Origin: Ziziphus jujuba
Taxonomy: Eukaryota; Streptophyta; Magnoliopsida; Rosales; Rhamnaceae
Direction of reading: 5' to 3'
NCBI RefSeq assembly: GCF_031755915.1
Contig: NC_083380.1
Span: 11,718,001 to 11,782,000 of the forward strand
DNA: 64,000 nt
In this document: piece after piece, positions 11,440 through 23,293 of the stretch
Layout of the letters: each line of letters opens with the position of its first letter
Position numbering within the stretch: position 1 is the first letter of the stretch
Position numbers and translations under genes: made by a program
The notes under the pieces: model-generated
Database searches by the model: none
What the model saw: only the letters and a program-made list of their open reading frames with translations
Told to the model about the DNA's origin: nothing

Positions 11440-14400
11440 TCCGCCGGCCGCCGGAATTTTTCAACTTTTCCGGCCGCTCTACAGTACACGCGCCGGCCAG
11501 AAAGTTTCCCCTCCCCATTTCCGGCAAAACCTCCAAGTTTCACGGCGAACGGCCGCCGGACGCGCCCGGATCGGACGTCCGAAGATCGGCGACGAGTTTT
11601 TCCCCTCCACCGCCGGCCACCGCAAATTGACCCACTTCCGGCCATTTTCCGGCCACACGCGCCGTACACCCTTGATCCTTTCCTCAAGTCCGGCCGACCC
11701 ACCAAAAATCACGGCCATCGGACCACCGACGCGCCGGGATCGGAGCGTTTTCCGGCGAGGGGCCCGGAAATCTTCAAATGGTAATTTCTCCGCCGTCCGG
11801 CCTCCGTTTTGCTTACTGCTGGTCCCGTTGGATTGCTCTCCTCACGATCTACAAGTCTGCAAAATTTCACGACCAACGGCCACCGTACGCGCCACCGCTG
11901 GCGACGGTTGCCGGTGACAGCGGCGGCTCGCCGGAAAGTACTGTTCCGGCGAGTACCCAGTTTTCCGGCCGGCTCCAGTCCACTGTGTTCGACCTCCTGA
12001 ACCCGAATCCGGCTTCCGTTTCTGCCAATTCGTGACGGTTTGGGAGAATTGCGGAGCCGAAACCCGAAAAGCTTTCCGGCGAGATTCCGACCCCGTCGGG
12101 TCCGACCACCGGCAAGTAAGACCGAATCCGTGATCCTCATCACACGAGCTTCGATTCGGTATATAACTCGTAACCTTTAGATATCGCTTGGTGTTCGCTC
12201 CCCGGGTACCCATTTGGGAATTACCCGAATAAAATATTAATATTTTTGGTTGGTGCACTGTGGTTGTTTAGGTGCACGTACGAGTGGCGGAGTTGATCCC
12301 GAGGAGGATCTTAGTTGATTTGCATGCTCAAGGTGAGTGACCCACCTTCAAAAATTATTTTGGGCAATTAATTATGTTTAATTGGTATTTAAATCGATAT
12401 TTAAATTATGCTCATGTGGTGTGGTTTAATTATGGTTTTATTTTGGTTTAATTTATTTATCATGCATGAGCAAGGTGTATTTTGGTAGTATTTGTACGTG
12501 GTTTCAGTATTAATTTTCCGGGCATAATTGGGTTAAATATTTTATGAAAATATTTGGTTAAATTTTATAAATTATGCCCGTGGTATTTTTATGGTTGCAT
12601 CTCGTACTTCGAGAAAATTGTGGTTTGTTGGTTATCAATGTTTCGTACCGGGTTATTGAATAAAAATATGTGGGATGGTAAGTGTGAGAATTTAATGTAT
12701 TTCCCACGGTGGTTTTTGGAAAAAAAAAAAAACGGTACGGTTGGTTAATAATGTTTATTTTTAGACGCACTCATACAGTATTGGTGTTCTGGTGTATGGT
12801 GTATGGACACGTGGTAGCACGCGGTTATTATGTGGTTTAGCGTGCGGTTATTACTTCACCCGTGAGTTGCCATTGGACCGTGGGCAGGCAAGTTTGTTAT
12901 TGGCCACAGCCGCCCCCCTCCTTGGCCGGGTTGATGGTTTTAGCAGCGGTACTGTTGGGACGCCGAAGTGACCGTTGCAGGTTTCTCTCTTTAACCCCCC
13001 CGCCAGTCGGTGCTCGGGACGCTGGGTATCGGAGGGCATCACCGATATATGGTGTGGTGCGTCGGTGTAAATTGCAAATAATGTTTTAAACCCCAAAGGT
13101 GTTCTAAAATTGGTTATTATGATTTATTACATTTTAATTATATTTGGGGTATTTATTTATTTAATTGTTGTTTGTTAAATTATTTAATCCCTTGGTTTTC
13201 GGGGGGTATGCACACTGGGTTTTACGAAAAGGTTTTAAAAAGGGAACATTTCAAACGGAGCGACTGGTGAGAGTTTTGAGGGAAATTATTATTTTCCAAC
13301 AGTTATTATTATTATTTATTAATTGTTGGTAGTTGTTCTATTCCTTAATTGCTATTAATATTATTTTATTATCACTAAAGGTGTTCAGTAGTTAGGGTCA
13401 CTCACGGAGATGATTAGCATCTCACACTCTTAAATTCCGTTCCCTTAGGTGCAAGTGGTGGTAGACGTTCTTCCGGAGCGAACCAAGTTTTCCGCTGCTG
13501 TTGTGTTTCGAGAAGTACTTCTGTACCTTTTCATTTCAGTGTATTACTCTTTCAGCCTTGTTGAATTCTATTGTTTAGCACTTCTTAAAGCTCTATATAC
13601 TATTGGGATACTTATGTTTTATTTATGCACTGGACTGTTGTTGTTTTTTAGAAGTGCTGAAATTTGTGGAACAATTTGTAGTTTGTGGGAGGAATAAGGG
13701 GATGTTTATAGAAGTGTGTTTTCAGTGCAGGTAATTTGTGGTAAGTAAATCCCTTAGGGGAGGCTCTGCCGGATTTTCCGTTGGAGGGTCCGGTAGGGTT
13801 TCCCTGGGATCAGGGCTTGTCTAGGGTTCCGGGGAAGGAATTCTGGACGGGTCCTGACACTACAAGTCCCATAATATGTGTTGAATGCAAAAACATGTAG
13901 AATATGGATTCTAAAATTATCCTAAGGAGAAAAAATCCCAAAATTGCTTGAAAAGTTCTCAAATTTTCTAAAAAAATACGATGACTGTACACGATCGGTA
14001 ATTCCCGAGGAAACCATCGGTAACCAACAAATACCCTCTGGAAAAATTACTGATGGTTTCGTCAGTAATTACCGAGGGTGTACAGTCTATCACATTTTAC
14101 CAATTTTTTGGGCCCCATAAGTCCCATAACGTGTGTTGAATGCAAAAACATGCAAAATAGGGATTGTAAAATTATACTTAGGAGAGAAAATCCCAAAATT
14201 TCATAAACGTGTCTCAAATTTTGCAAAAAAATTGGATGACTGTACCCCCTCGGTAATTACATAGGAAACCGTCGGTAACCAACCACATACCCTTTGGAAA
14301 AATTACCGACGGTTTCGTCGGTAATTACCGAGGGTGTACAGTCTATCACATTTTACCAATTTTTTGGGCCCCACAAGTCCCATAACGTGTGTTGAATGCA

Positions 14401-15405
14401 AAAACATGCAAAATAGGGATTCTAAAATTATACTAAGGAAAGAAAATCCCAAAATTTCATAAACGTCTCAAATTTTGCCAAAAAAAGGATAACTGTACCC
14501 CCTCTGTAATTCCCGAGGAAACCGTCGGTAACCAATAAATTCCCCCTGGAAAACTTACCGACGGTTTCGTCGGTAATTACCGAGGGTGTACAGTCCATCA
14601 CATTTTACCAATTTTTTGGGCCCCACAAGTCCCATTACGTGTGTTGAATGCAAAGCATGCAAAATAGGGATTGTAAAATTATACTAAGGAGAGAAAATCC
14701 CAAAATTTCATAAACGTGTCTCAAATTTTACAAAAACATTGGATGACTGTACCCCCTCGGTAATTCCTGAGGAAACCGTCGGTAACCAACCACATACCCT
14801 CTGGAAAAATTACCGACGGTTTCGTCGGTAATTACCGAGGATGTGCAGTCTATCACATTTTACCAATTTTTTGGGCTCCACAAGTCCCATAACGTGTGTT
14901 GAATGCAAAAACATGAAAAATAGGGATTCTAAAATTATACTAAGGAGAGAAAATCCCAAAATTTCATAAAAGTGTCCCAAATTTTGCAAAAAAATTGGAT
15001 GACTATTCACCCTCGGTAATTCCCGAGGAAATCGTTGGTAACCAACAAATACCCTTTGGAAAAATTACCCACGGTTTCGTCGGTAATTACCGAGGGTGTA
15101 CAGTCCATCACATTTTACCAATATTTTGGGCCCCACAAGTCCCATAACGTGTGTTGAATGCAAAAACATGCAAAATAGGGATTGTAAAATTATACTAAGG
15201 AGAGAAAATCCCAAAATTTCATAAACGTGTCTCAAATTTTGCAAAAAAATTGTATGACTGTACCTCCTCGGTAATTCCCGAGGAAACCGTCGGTAACCAA
15301 CCACATACCCTCTGGAAAAATTACCGACGGTTTCGTCGGTAATTACCGAGGGTGTACAGTCATCCAATTTTTTTGCAAAATTTGAGACACGTTTATGAAA
15401 TTTGT
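10566..15405. repeat. Tandem array of ~255-bp units (MULE copy A), interrupted by a solo LTR
   Basis: Excluding the LTR at 10892-13859, the same unit recurs about seven times. Each unit contains TTACCAATTTTTTGGGCCCC, ACAAGTCCCATAACGTGTGT, and a symmetric core around the perfect 12-bp palindrome CGGTAATTACCG. Cores lie near 10575, 10820, 14065, 14315, 14570, 14830, 15085 and 15335. At about 15352-15405 the sequence turns back: CATCCAATTTTTTTGCAAAA is the reverse complement of the preceding unit's end. The array therefore ends in the stub of an opposing arm, as in copy B. Open frames inside the units are by-products. Confidence 0.9.
10892..13859 (+). mobile_element. Solo LTR 1 of a Ty3/gypsy chromovirus family (2968 bp)
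   Basis: It starts TGTAACACCCCGTCCC and ends GGGTCCTGACA, the same termini as 23911-26911 and 33577-36470. The flanking 5-mers are CCACA (10887-10891) and CTACA (13860-13864), a target duplication with one mismatch. No internal retrotransposon sequence follows, so it is a solo LTR left by LTR-LTR recombination. Inside it are a (GA)n tract near 11400-11438 and a GC-rich CCGGC-repeating segment at about 11440-12110, which explains the many spurious open frames on both strands. It interrupts one unit of the tandem array. Confidence 0.9.
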
Positions 15406-15715
15406 CTCTCACAGTTTTCACATCGTCAAAGCTCTCTTCATACTACCCAACAAATTCATTGACAATCTTAAGCCTCCGATTCTTTCTCTGCTTCCTCAAA
15501 CTCTGACTGGCAATACGAGGAAGAGCTTTGACTGAGAGCCGCCTATCATGTCCAAAATCAATGAAGGAACTGCTTAACTCCAAAGACCCAGCAGGCTTCA
15601 CGATATGCTTCTTCCCCATTGAACTGTTATAATTCCTCTGCAAAACCAGATCTCCACCACTTTTCAGATTCATATTGGTTGTAGGAAGTGCATCCAAACA
15701 CAGACATGGTTTAAA
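15406..15715 (-). pseudogene. Unidentified captured coding fragment near the right end of MULE A
   Basis: The minus strand has one open stretch starting MNLKSGGDLVLQRNYNSSMG and continuing through basic sequence (ASQSLRKQRKNRRLKIVNEF). A stop follows, and then further readable codons (YEESFDDVKTV). Composition and codon use look like a real protein, not repeat DNA. It occupies the place where copy B has its protease half, so it probably is a captured host-gene piece. I do not recognise the family. Confidence 0.45.
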
Positions 15716-15752
15716 ATATAATAGGATATGTAAGTAATTTTTTTTTGTTTGA

Positions 15753-15852
15753 AGGTTACAATGGATACTGAGGGGTAGAACAAAAAAGATATCAAGTGAG
15801 GGGGCAAAAATCATTAACTTCGGTCCTATGAGGGTATTGGGCCAAATTCGCC
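15753..15852 (+). mobile_element. Right terminal inverted repeat of MULE copy A
   Basis: The plus strand ends GGGTATTGGGCCAAATTCGCC. Its reverse complement matches the left TIR of copy B for roughly 100-140 bases (ATGATTTTT, CTTGATATCTTTTTT and so on). It is followed by AAAAACTTA (15853-15861), the exact reverse complement of the 9 bases beyond the inverted end at 3743. Confidence 0.85.
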
Positions 15853-16804
15853 AAAAACTTACCCCCACCAAAAAAACAAAAATGGGCCTAAGGATCTGGG
15901 GGAGTTTGAGTGAAAACTGAACAGATAAACCATTAGGCTCAGGAGGAATAAACACGTCTCCCCTCCACTAACATAGGGAAAATGGGCCTCGCTCATTCTT
16001 GGCAGCAATGACGACTCAGGCCCAAGTAGAGTCGCACATCAAGACAACATAGCACCTAACAACACCTGCAATGTGTCGCCCAATAACATTTTGCCACGCT
16101 TCCACACGGGCCACGAAGGATAACAATGTGTCATAGTGACCTGGATAACATGCGTGGACACGTGATCCATGTGTTGGCTTAGGAGTGAGCCACATGTACA
16201 GCAATGCCATGTTTCAAATGTCTAAGCAACAACACATGTTTAAGTACTATTGAATTTCAATTTTGTATTTGGGTTAGGTTTCGTCTCGGGTCATTGGAAT
16301 TTCCTGAAGAGATGAATTTCTAAAGCTAGGCTTAAGGTTGAGTGAATTTAAAAGTTTTTACTAATATTAACGATAAATAAATTGACTTTTTAATAAGTTA
16401 TAAATTTTTAAAATATTTTATCTAATATTTTTATTTATATCATTTTGCAGGTGATGAAAAATTTACCTTTGCTATGTTTATTTATTTTTAGACAATACTT
16501 TGCTATTTTGAAAATACGCTATCATTTTTTTAATTTTGATGGAGAGCAAGATACTTGTAAATTTGTTATTTTTATTTTTTTTATTGGGATGAAAAATATT
16601 TCGAAATTTTGTTTATAAAATCATAATCATGGTTGGCATTAAGAATTAAAGATTATCTTTTAGGTACATTATCCACTAATATTTGTAATTAAATTGTGTT
16701 GGATTAATTTTTATTACTTGTTATGGCGTTATATATCCATATATCATTAATTTTATGTTACCACTTGCGTTTTTTTTTTTTAAATGAAAATTTATTACTT
16801 AAAC

Positions 16805-16868
16805 AGAAAAAATAATAACATCATTCTGGAAAGCAGAAAAAATAATAAAATCATTCTGGAAAGCATAG
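16805..16868. repeat. ~32-bp direct duplication
   Basis: AGAAAAAATAATAACATCAT followed by TCTGGAAAGC is repeated immediately with one base changed (AATAATAAAATCAT...TCTGGAAAGC). Confidence 0.8.
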
Positions 16869-16999
16869 GCAAGCTAAATAAACCCCTTTTCTATCCAAGA
16901 CTTAAACTAAAGTAAATGAAGAGATTATTAATTAAAAAAAATTTTAATGTTATAAACTTGACAAAGTCTAACAACAATATAAAAAAACACAAAATAAAA

Positions 17000-17600
17000 C
17001 ACACATGAAATATGCCTCATTGAAACCTTACTAAAGAAATCCAATGGAACAAAACCATAGTCCAGGAAAAAGAGTAAAATATTCATGCATATGATAATAT
17101 ATATGCTAATGGGTCTCGTTAAAATCTTGTAAGGAAAAATCCAATAGTAAAACCTTGAGGAAGGAAAAAGAATATAGTCATTATGTTTCTCTCTCCCTCA
17201 CTATATTTCTTCCTTTTATTGTAGCACTGTGAATATGAATGCTAGGTTGTCTCATCAAAATCTTGCTAGAAAAACTAGGACAAAATCTTAATAAAAAAAA
17301 AAGGAATACAATCACTGGATTCCCTTTGACATAACACAACAAGTATATTTGGATGCTTAATTGCCTTGTTAAAAACCTTACAATGAAAATTCCGTGAGAA
17401 AAAAAACTTTATTGAAAAAAAAAAGTATAATTTACACATATGTTAAATTGATGTAACATTGATGATTCTTATCCATAATGAATTGCTCATCATGCTATCT
17501 TGTTAAAATCTTACCAAAAAAATCCAATGGGACAAAGTCTTAATAAAGGAAAAAAGAGTACAATATGCATATAACTAATGTGCATGTTCCCTGATATCAT
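17000..17600. repeat. Degenerate tandem repeat, about five ~115-bp units
   Basis: Each unit carries a variant of TTAAAATCTTGTAAGGAAAA, then a TCCAATGGGACAAA-like phrase, then AAGGAAAAAGAGTACAAT. Variants occur near 17020, 17115, 17250, 17365 and 17500. This type of motif is common in plant LTR retrotransposon ends. No coding part was found. Confidence 0.65.
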
Positions 17601-19302
17601 ATAAACATCATATATAATCTTTAATTCAATACATTTTAAATAAATATTTAACATTCTTTTAATTATCATTATATTGATGCAGTATTGTCAAAACTTATAT
17701 ATTAAAAATATTTTGAATGTGAGTTTTCCTTCTAAGCAATTCTATCTTTTTCAACAAAAACTCTAACATATTTTAGACTTACTTTATAATGTGATTTATA
17801 GTTGTAATGATAAATTATCCTACAAAAACTTTCATCCTTGTTTGAATATTTACATTGATAAAATTTGTAATTAGCAAAGGAGACAATATAATATATTTCA
17901 AAATTTCATACAATTATTCCAATTCCTGATTTCTCTTTCTAACGATGGAAAAACTATTTCATCAAACTCTTCACAAGTTACAATATACTGTATCATAGCA
18001 ATAACAATAAATACAGTTAGGCAAATTAGTTTGTTAACATATTACATTATTTTAGAGTACTTGTATTGTGACATGACTTTGTTGATAAGGAGGGGCTAAA
18101 ATGCCCATTGTAAATAGATCAATATCCTCATATATAATACATTACCAACCTGAGAAACAACCGTACGAGAGCTTTTTTTGTTTTTGACATATGAGCAGCA
18201 AAAACTATTTGTAATTTACTACATGGAAAAGTGAGGGCTCTATAACCATATGAATAACATTATCGAAAGTTAAAAACCCGATTACCACCAACAATGAAAA
18301 AGTTTCTAGATGACAAAATGCTAATATCACGATATTAAATTTGTAATTAACAAGGAATTTGAGAAACCATGAAAGTATTGGTTTTTTGACAATCGATTCC
18401 CTTTACTCCTCGATTCGTATGACCACTCCTTCATTTCATCATCAAATCCCTGCAACTGAAAACATATAATGGTAGAACAATTGTTCTAATAATATGTTAT
18501 AAATTAATTAAAATTTAATAATAATATAAAAAAAAACACAAAATAAAACATAGAATATTAAAAAGAACAGAAATGATGGGTAGAATTCCCTTATATATCT
18601 TCCCTTTTATGCCTTTATATACAGGTAAATACAATAACATAGATTATAATATAATAATAATATTTTTTATATTAATAATAATACTTATTAATTATAGAAT
18701 ATTTTTAAAAGTTCACGTCATGATAGTGCTAGTTGATAAGTTTTACTTCCGAAAAAAAAAAAAAAAGTCAATTTGGCATTGGATGTTTCCAAAATAGATA
18801 CTATTTGATCAGGTGAATTCAATAATAGATTCCTTTAGTCTTATAAGTTATATAGGTTAAAAAAATATATATTTCATATAAATAATTATGGGAGCTTAAT
18901 ATGGAATGTATTGATAGATATTCATATTCATAACAATTAAGAAAATAAATATGATTTCTTGGCAAAATAAAACTATCAGTTGTTTTGTGGCATAAGTTTA
19001 GTCCACAAGAGGGAGTTGAACATAAAAGTTTGATTTTATTTTTCAATTAAAAAAAGTTTTAATAAAGTAATGCATGGGAAGAAGTTAAAAGAAAGAGACC
19101 AAAGGGGCATTATGGGAAATTAAAAGAACCCATTACTATTTCTTATATCAAAAGGATAAAATTGGTAATCAACAAAATGTGACATTAAATGCTGGTTGGA
19201 TGGAACCTTTCTTCCCGCGGCATCATCGCCGCCCTTGTTTTTGCAAAATGTTTTAGCAAACATGGGTTTTTGGATATGAACGTTAAATTTGCCCTCCTGA
19301 TT

Positions 19303-19335
<33 letters not shown>

Positions 19336-20774
19336 AAAAAGGGACTATTCAAACCAAACTTGTGGACCAAGAAAAATCCTTTTCATTACCTAAAAGATTA
19401 TTTCTGTTTTAAGTAAATGATTTTTGATTTTTAACTTATATGAATTATCTAGAGTATTTCAAAAAATATTTTTTAATAAATCATATTTTTTTATTATAAA
19501 AAACGAATTACAAATAACTTTTATTTAAAAAAAAATGAATTTTGCTCTTTAAATATAAAAAATCAAATTCTTTTTTTATTTTAATATTATAATAATCTAA
19601 TTTAATTCAATATATATTATCATATCATTGATATAATACTTAATAGATGATTCATATAAAAAGAAAAAAAAATTATAAGCAAAGTAATAAATATTTATAG
19701 AAAAATAAAATTAGAAAGCATAAATAAATAATATTATTTGAGAATCTTTTAAAATCTCACTTTTCATCTAAAAACGATTGCTATTTATAATAAAGAAGAA
19801 TTTTTTCTTTGTTCTAAAGAATATATCTAAAGATATTTTTCATAGTAAAATCAAATATATATAACAGAGCCCATAATAAAATGGAACAATAACACAACAG
19901 TATTTGTGAAAAATCAATAACACAGTTACTGATAATAAAAATGATTAATAATAACATAATGAAACACATATTGCTTATTATTATTATTGTCACTTTTTTT
20001 TCTTTTTTGGCTTCAAATTGTTATTATTACTTGATATTTTTTTAGCAAAACAGGTGAGAAAATAGTTTCGACTGGATCCACGCACCGATACTGCAATTTA
20101 AGTGACTATATTTATGGGTTATCTTTTTCGTATTATTAAGCTTATAGTTTTCAAAAGTTGGAACAATATTAAACCCTCAACCACCAATTGTCATGTCATG
20201 TCCTGTTCACTAGAACACATTTTCCGCACACAGATTTTTTTTTTTTTTTTTTTTTTCATTCTTATCCCCCTTTAATCCATTTTTCAAAGTTCTTCATCCT
20301 CTTATCAGTGGCAAAAATTGCATGGATTGGGGATTATTAATGAATTTTTTACTGACAAAATTTGTCACATGATATGGGTCCCACATGACTTAGATAGTCC
20401 CGGATGCATGCAATTTTTATTTTATTTTTATATTTTTATCGGTCTATAAGCATTTTTGGATAAAATGCCAAAATTCACAGCAAGTTACGTATTGATTCTG
20501 AGTTCCTATCCAATACGATATGACACACCAAGAATGTCGTACTTATCTCAGTTTACACATTTATACACAATGCTAGGATCGTTTACTAAAAATGTTCAGC
20601 TAGTTAGTGAATAGGTTCCCACCGATAATTAATTTGGCATTAAATTATAATTTAGAGCCACCATAAAAATATTAAAATATCTTGTTGGTTCATTTTTTCA
20701 TTTCTAGACAATCTAATGAGAACAAGTGCTCAAATTAATCGAAGGCATGCCATCAAATAAATACATAAATATAC

Positions 20775-20806
<32 letters not shown>

Positions 20807-21019
20807 GTATATCTCGATCCCCAAAATCTTGAAAAAAAAGAAAATCAAAAAATATCTCATCCTTTGCATGTATTTTATTAAATACAAAGCATCTAACACC
20901 CTTCAATCTTTCATTAAATATAATATTTTGGCCCTCCCCTATTCCCAACCGATCATTATGAACCAGAGCAGGCCAATTTTTATAATATCTCCATTTACAC
21001 CATGTCAGAAAAAAAAAGA

Positions 21020-21054
<35 letters not shown>

Positions 21055-21094
21055 AAAAGTTAATCTCCTAATTTGACGGTGTAAAAAACCTTTT

Positions 21095-21190
21095 GGGAAA
21101 TTTGGTCCAATGCCTTTATAGGGATGAGCTTCATGATTTTTACCTTTTCATTTGCTATCTTTTTTTTTTTTCTATCCTTCAATATCTATT
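21095..21190 (+). mobile_element. Left TIR of MULE copy B
   Basis: GGGAAATTTGGTCCAATGCC, then ATAGGGATGAGCTTCATGAT, TTTTTACC and CATTTGCTATCTTTTTTT, matches the reverse complement of 43610-43704 with few mismatches. Preceded by the target duplication AAACCTTTT. Confidence 0.9.
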
Positions 21191-22950
21191 TTAACCTTAA
21201 AACAATAAAAAATAACTTAGATATCCTTTTATATTTTAAACAAAGAACAAAAATCTACTTTTTTAGAAAAAGAAAACAAACTTGTTTTTACATGAATACA
21301 CACAAATACAAAAAACCAAACTTGCCGTGGAAAAGCCAAACAAAACTTCATCTCATCTCAGCACTCTCTGAGGTAATTGTTTTAATATTTTTGTTTATTT
21401 GTTGCCGTGGACCGGTGTGGGTTTGTTTTTGTGTGGATTTTTAGCCTTGCCGTGACCGGTGTGGATTTGTTTTTGTGTTTATTTGTTGCCTTGCCGTGGA
21501 CCCGTGTGGGTATTTTTTTTTTTTTTTTTGTGTTTATTTGTTGCCTTACTGTTAAATACTTACAAATTTAGTACAATGTGAGACATTGAAACTTGTGATT
21601 TGTGTTTAAAACCGGTTAAAAATATGAAATTTTTGAAGATTTAGGTTTTTGTATGGAAGTGATTATAACCTAGGTTTTAGGATAGATTGATATTGGGTAT
21701 TAGTAGGAAATGAAGAGAGGAAAAAAATGGGACCGGTTTGGCCTTGAACTGTGGCCGGAGGTGGGAGAAACAACCGGGTCAAGAATCGGATCGAGGCCGG
21801 TTCAGGCGGGTTTGGGTCAACTCGGAAAAAGGTTGAAGATGGATCAAACGACATGTCGTCTGGAATGAACGACACCCAGACGACACGTCATTTTTAATTT
21901 TTTTTAAAATTTTTTTGGGTTCCATCGACATCCCTGAGCATGGAAAATAAATAAAGGATGAAGGCAGGGAAATCAATGAATTTGATGAAGAATAATGTTA
22001 GTTTGTAATAAAAAAACATAATATATGTATATATATATATATATATTTGTTACAACATAGGGATACAAGGATTTTTACCCTGATCGAAGTTTAAATCCTA
22101 AAGCTAAAGGTGTTATCTCACTAGTGCATGATATTCAAACTCTGTCTAGAAAACTGCTTTTGTGGGTTGAAAAGAAGAATTTTTTTAAAAACGTACTTAA
22201 CCTTTAGGAAACTAATTATATTTCTTTTTGGATTTGTATACAGATAAATCCTTGACTATAAACTAATTATACAGATAAAATAAATATAAAGTGAATGATT
22301 TGTATAGCATATATAGGTGTCGGTAGGTCTGAGCTTTTATAACCAAATCAGGTTAAACACAAGCAGTATGGGGAAGAGATGTAGCTACATTAGTTGACAT
22401 ACTCATATAGAAGTGGTGGACATGTTGCACCTCCAGCTTAACCTATATGTTCAGATTATAGTCTGCAACTTTCTGTGCACATTTTTTAGACATATATTGT
22501 ATGGTAAGAAATAATTAAATATAACATGAATATGATATGTATATATACAGTCTAAGGGCTGCTTTTGATTGGCTTATAACAATCTGTTTGTTGCGTAGCT
22601 TTTATGTAGTCTTCCACCTCTATACTTCACTTTCTTGTTTTTCTATTTTGGGTGAATTGACTACTTCCTCTCTAGTCATTTCAGTATTTCACTTTATCTG
22701 CTTCTGCATGTAGCATCATAATTGGCCACAATTGTGGGTTGCTCTATTAAAACCCCACTTTAGACTATAGCTGCATTAGAAATCTTAGTTGCTTTTCAGA
22801 CTTTCTTTTTTCTTTTAAGTTTTTTCTTCTTCCTTTTTGCTAGGGTAATTTATTACTAAAAATCAGTACTTGGAGATAAGAGAAAAATACTTTATGATTA
22901 ATTAGAATTGAAGTTGAGAATTCCAGAGTTAGTACTTTCTAAAGGTATAG

Positions 22951-22987
<37 letters not shown>

Positions 22988-23290
22988 AGATCGGTGCATA
23001 AAATTTTAGGTACATGGTTAGCTAGAAGCAAACACGCAAACACTTTATCCCCAAAAAAGAAAAAAAAATTAAAGAAGAAGAAGAGGATAGAAAGATTTAA
23101 AAGTAAACACACTGCTATACAGTAAATGTTCAGTAAATATTTTGTAGATGGCATACACAATATCCTTAGGAAGAGAGCGTATGAAATTGAGGATTACAGA
23201 TATTTATATATGTATACATAGTTGACAATGTGGTTAAAGGTAGATAAAAATTTATTAATGTTGTCAATGTACATTTGTAGGTTGTACTTT
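21191..23290. other. MULE B interior left of the protease gene, no firm gene
   Basis: A short degenerate tandem repeat (TTGCCGTGGACCGGTGTGGG, about three units) lies at 21398-21550. A segment at 21700-21890 has a different composition (GGCCGGAGGTGGG, GGATCGAGGCCGG) and the palindrome ACGACATGTCGT near 21850. (AT)n tracts lie at about 22030-22048 and 22950-22968, the latter followed by (GA)n. No protein family was recognised. The promoter of the protease gene is presumably here. Confidence 0.5.
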
Positions 23291-23293
23291 ATA

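Larger units (their letters stand above)
15862..21085. other. AT-rich intergenic DNA between the two MULEs, no gene seen
   Basis: No protein homology is visible in either strand. It contains long A/T tracts (a T-run at about 19303-19334, another at 20236-20256) and an (AT)n tract near 20785-20808. Decayed repeats at 16805-16868 and 17000-17600 are listed separately. Confidence 0.6.

Noticed and set aside
11327..12258. Many overlapping open frames on both strands (also 24326-25085 and 34007-34816)
   Set aside because: They lie in the GC-rich island of three copies of one LTR. Frames are open on both strands because stops are rare in CCGGC-type sequence, and no frame is conserved between the three LTR copies.
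10566..15405. Possible CRISPR-like or satellite array
   Set aside because: The whole ~255-bp unit is repeated with no unique spacers, the genome is a plant, and the array is tied to the MULE 3' region. It is element-specific repeat DNA.
19185..19416. Open frames over the T-run at 19.3 kb
   Set aside because: Low-complexity artefact (poly-Phe or poly-Lys); no homology on either side.
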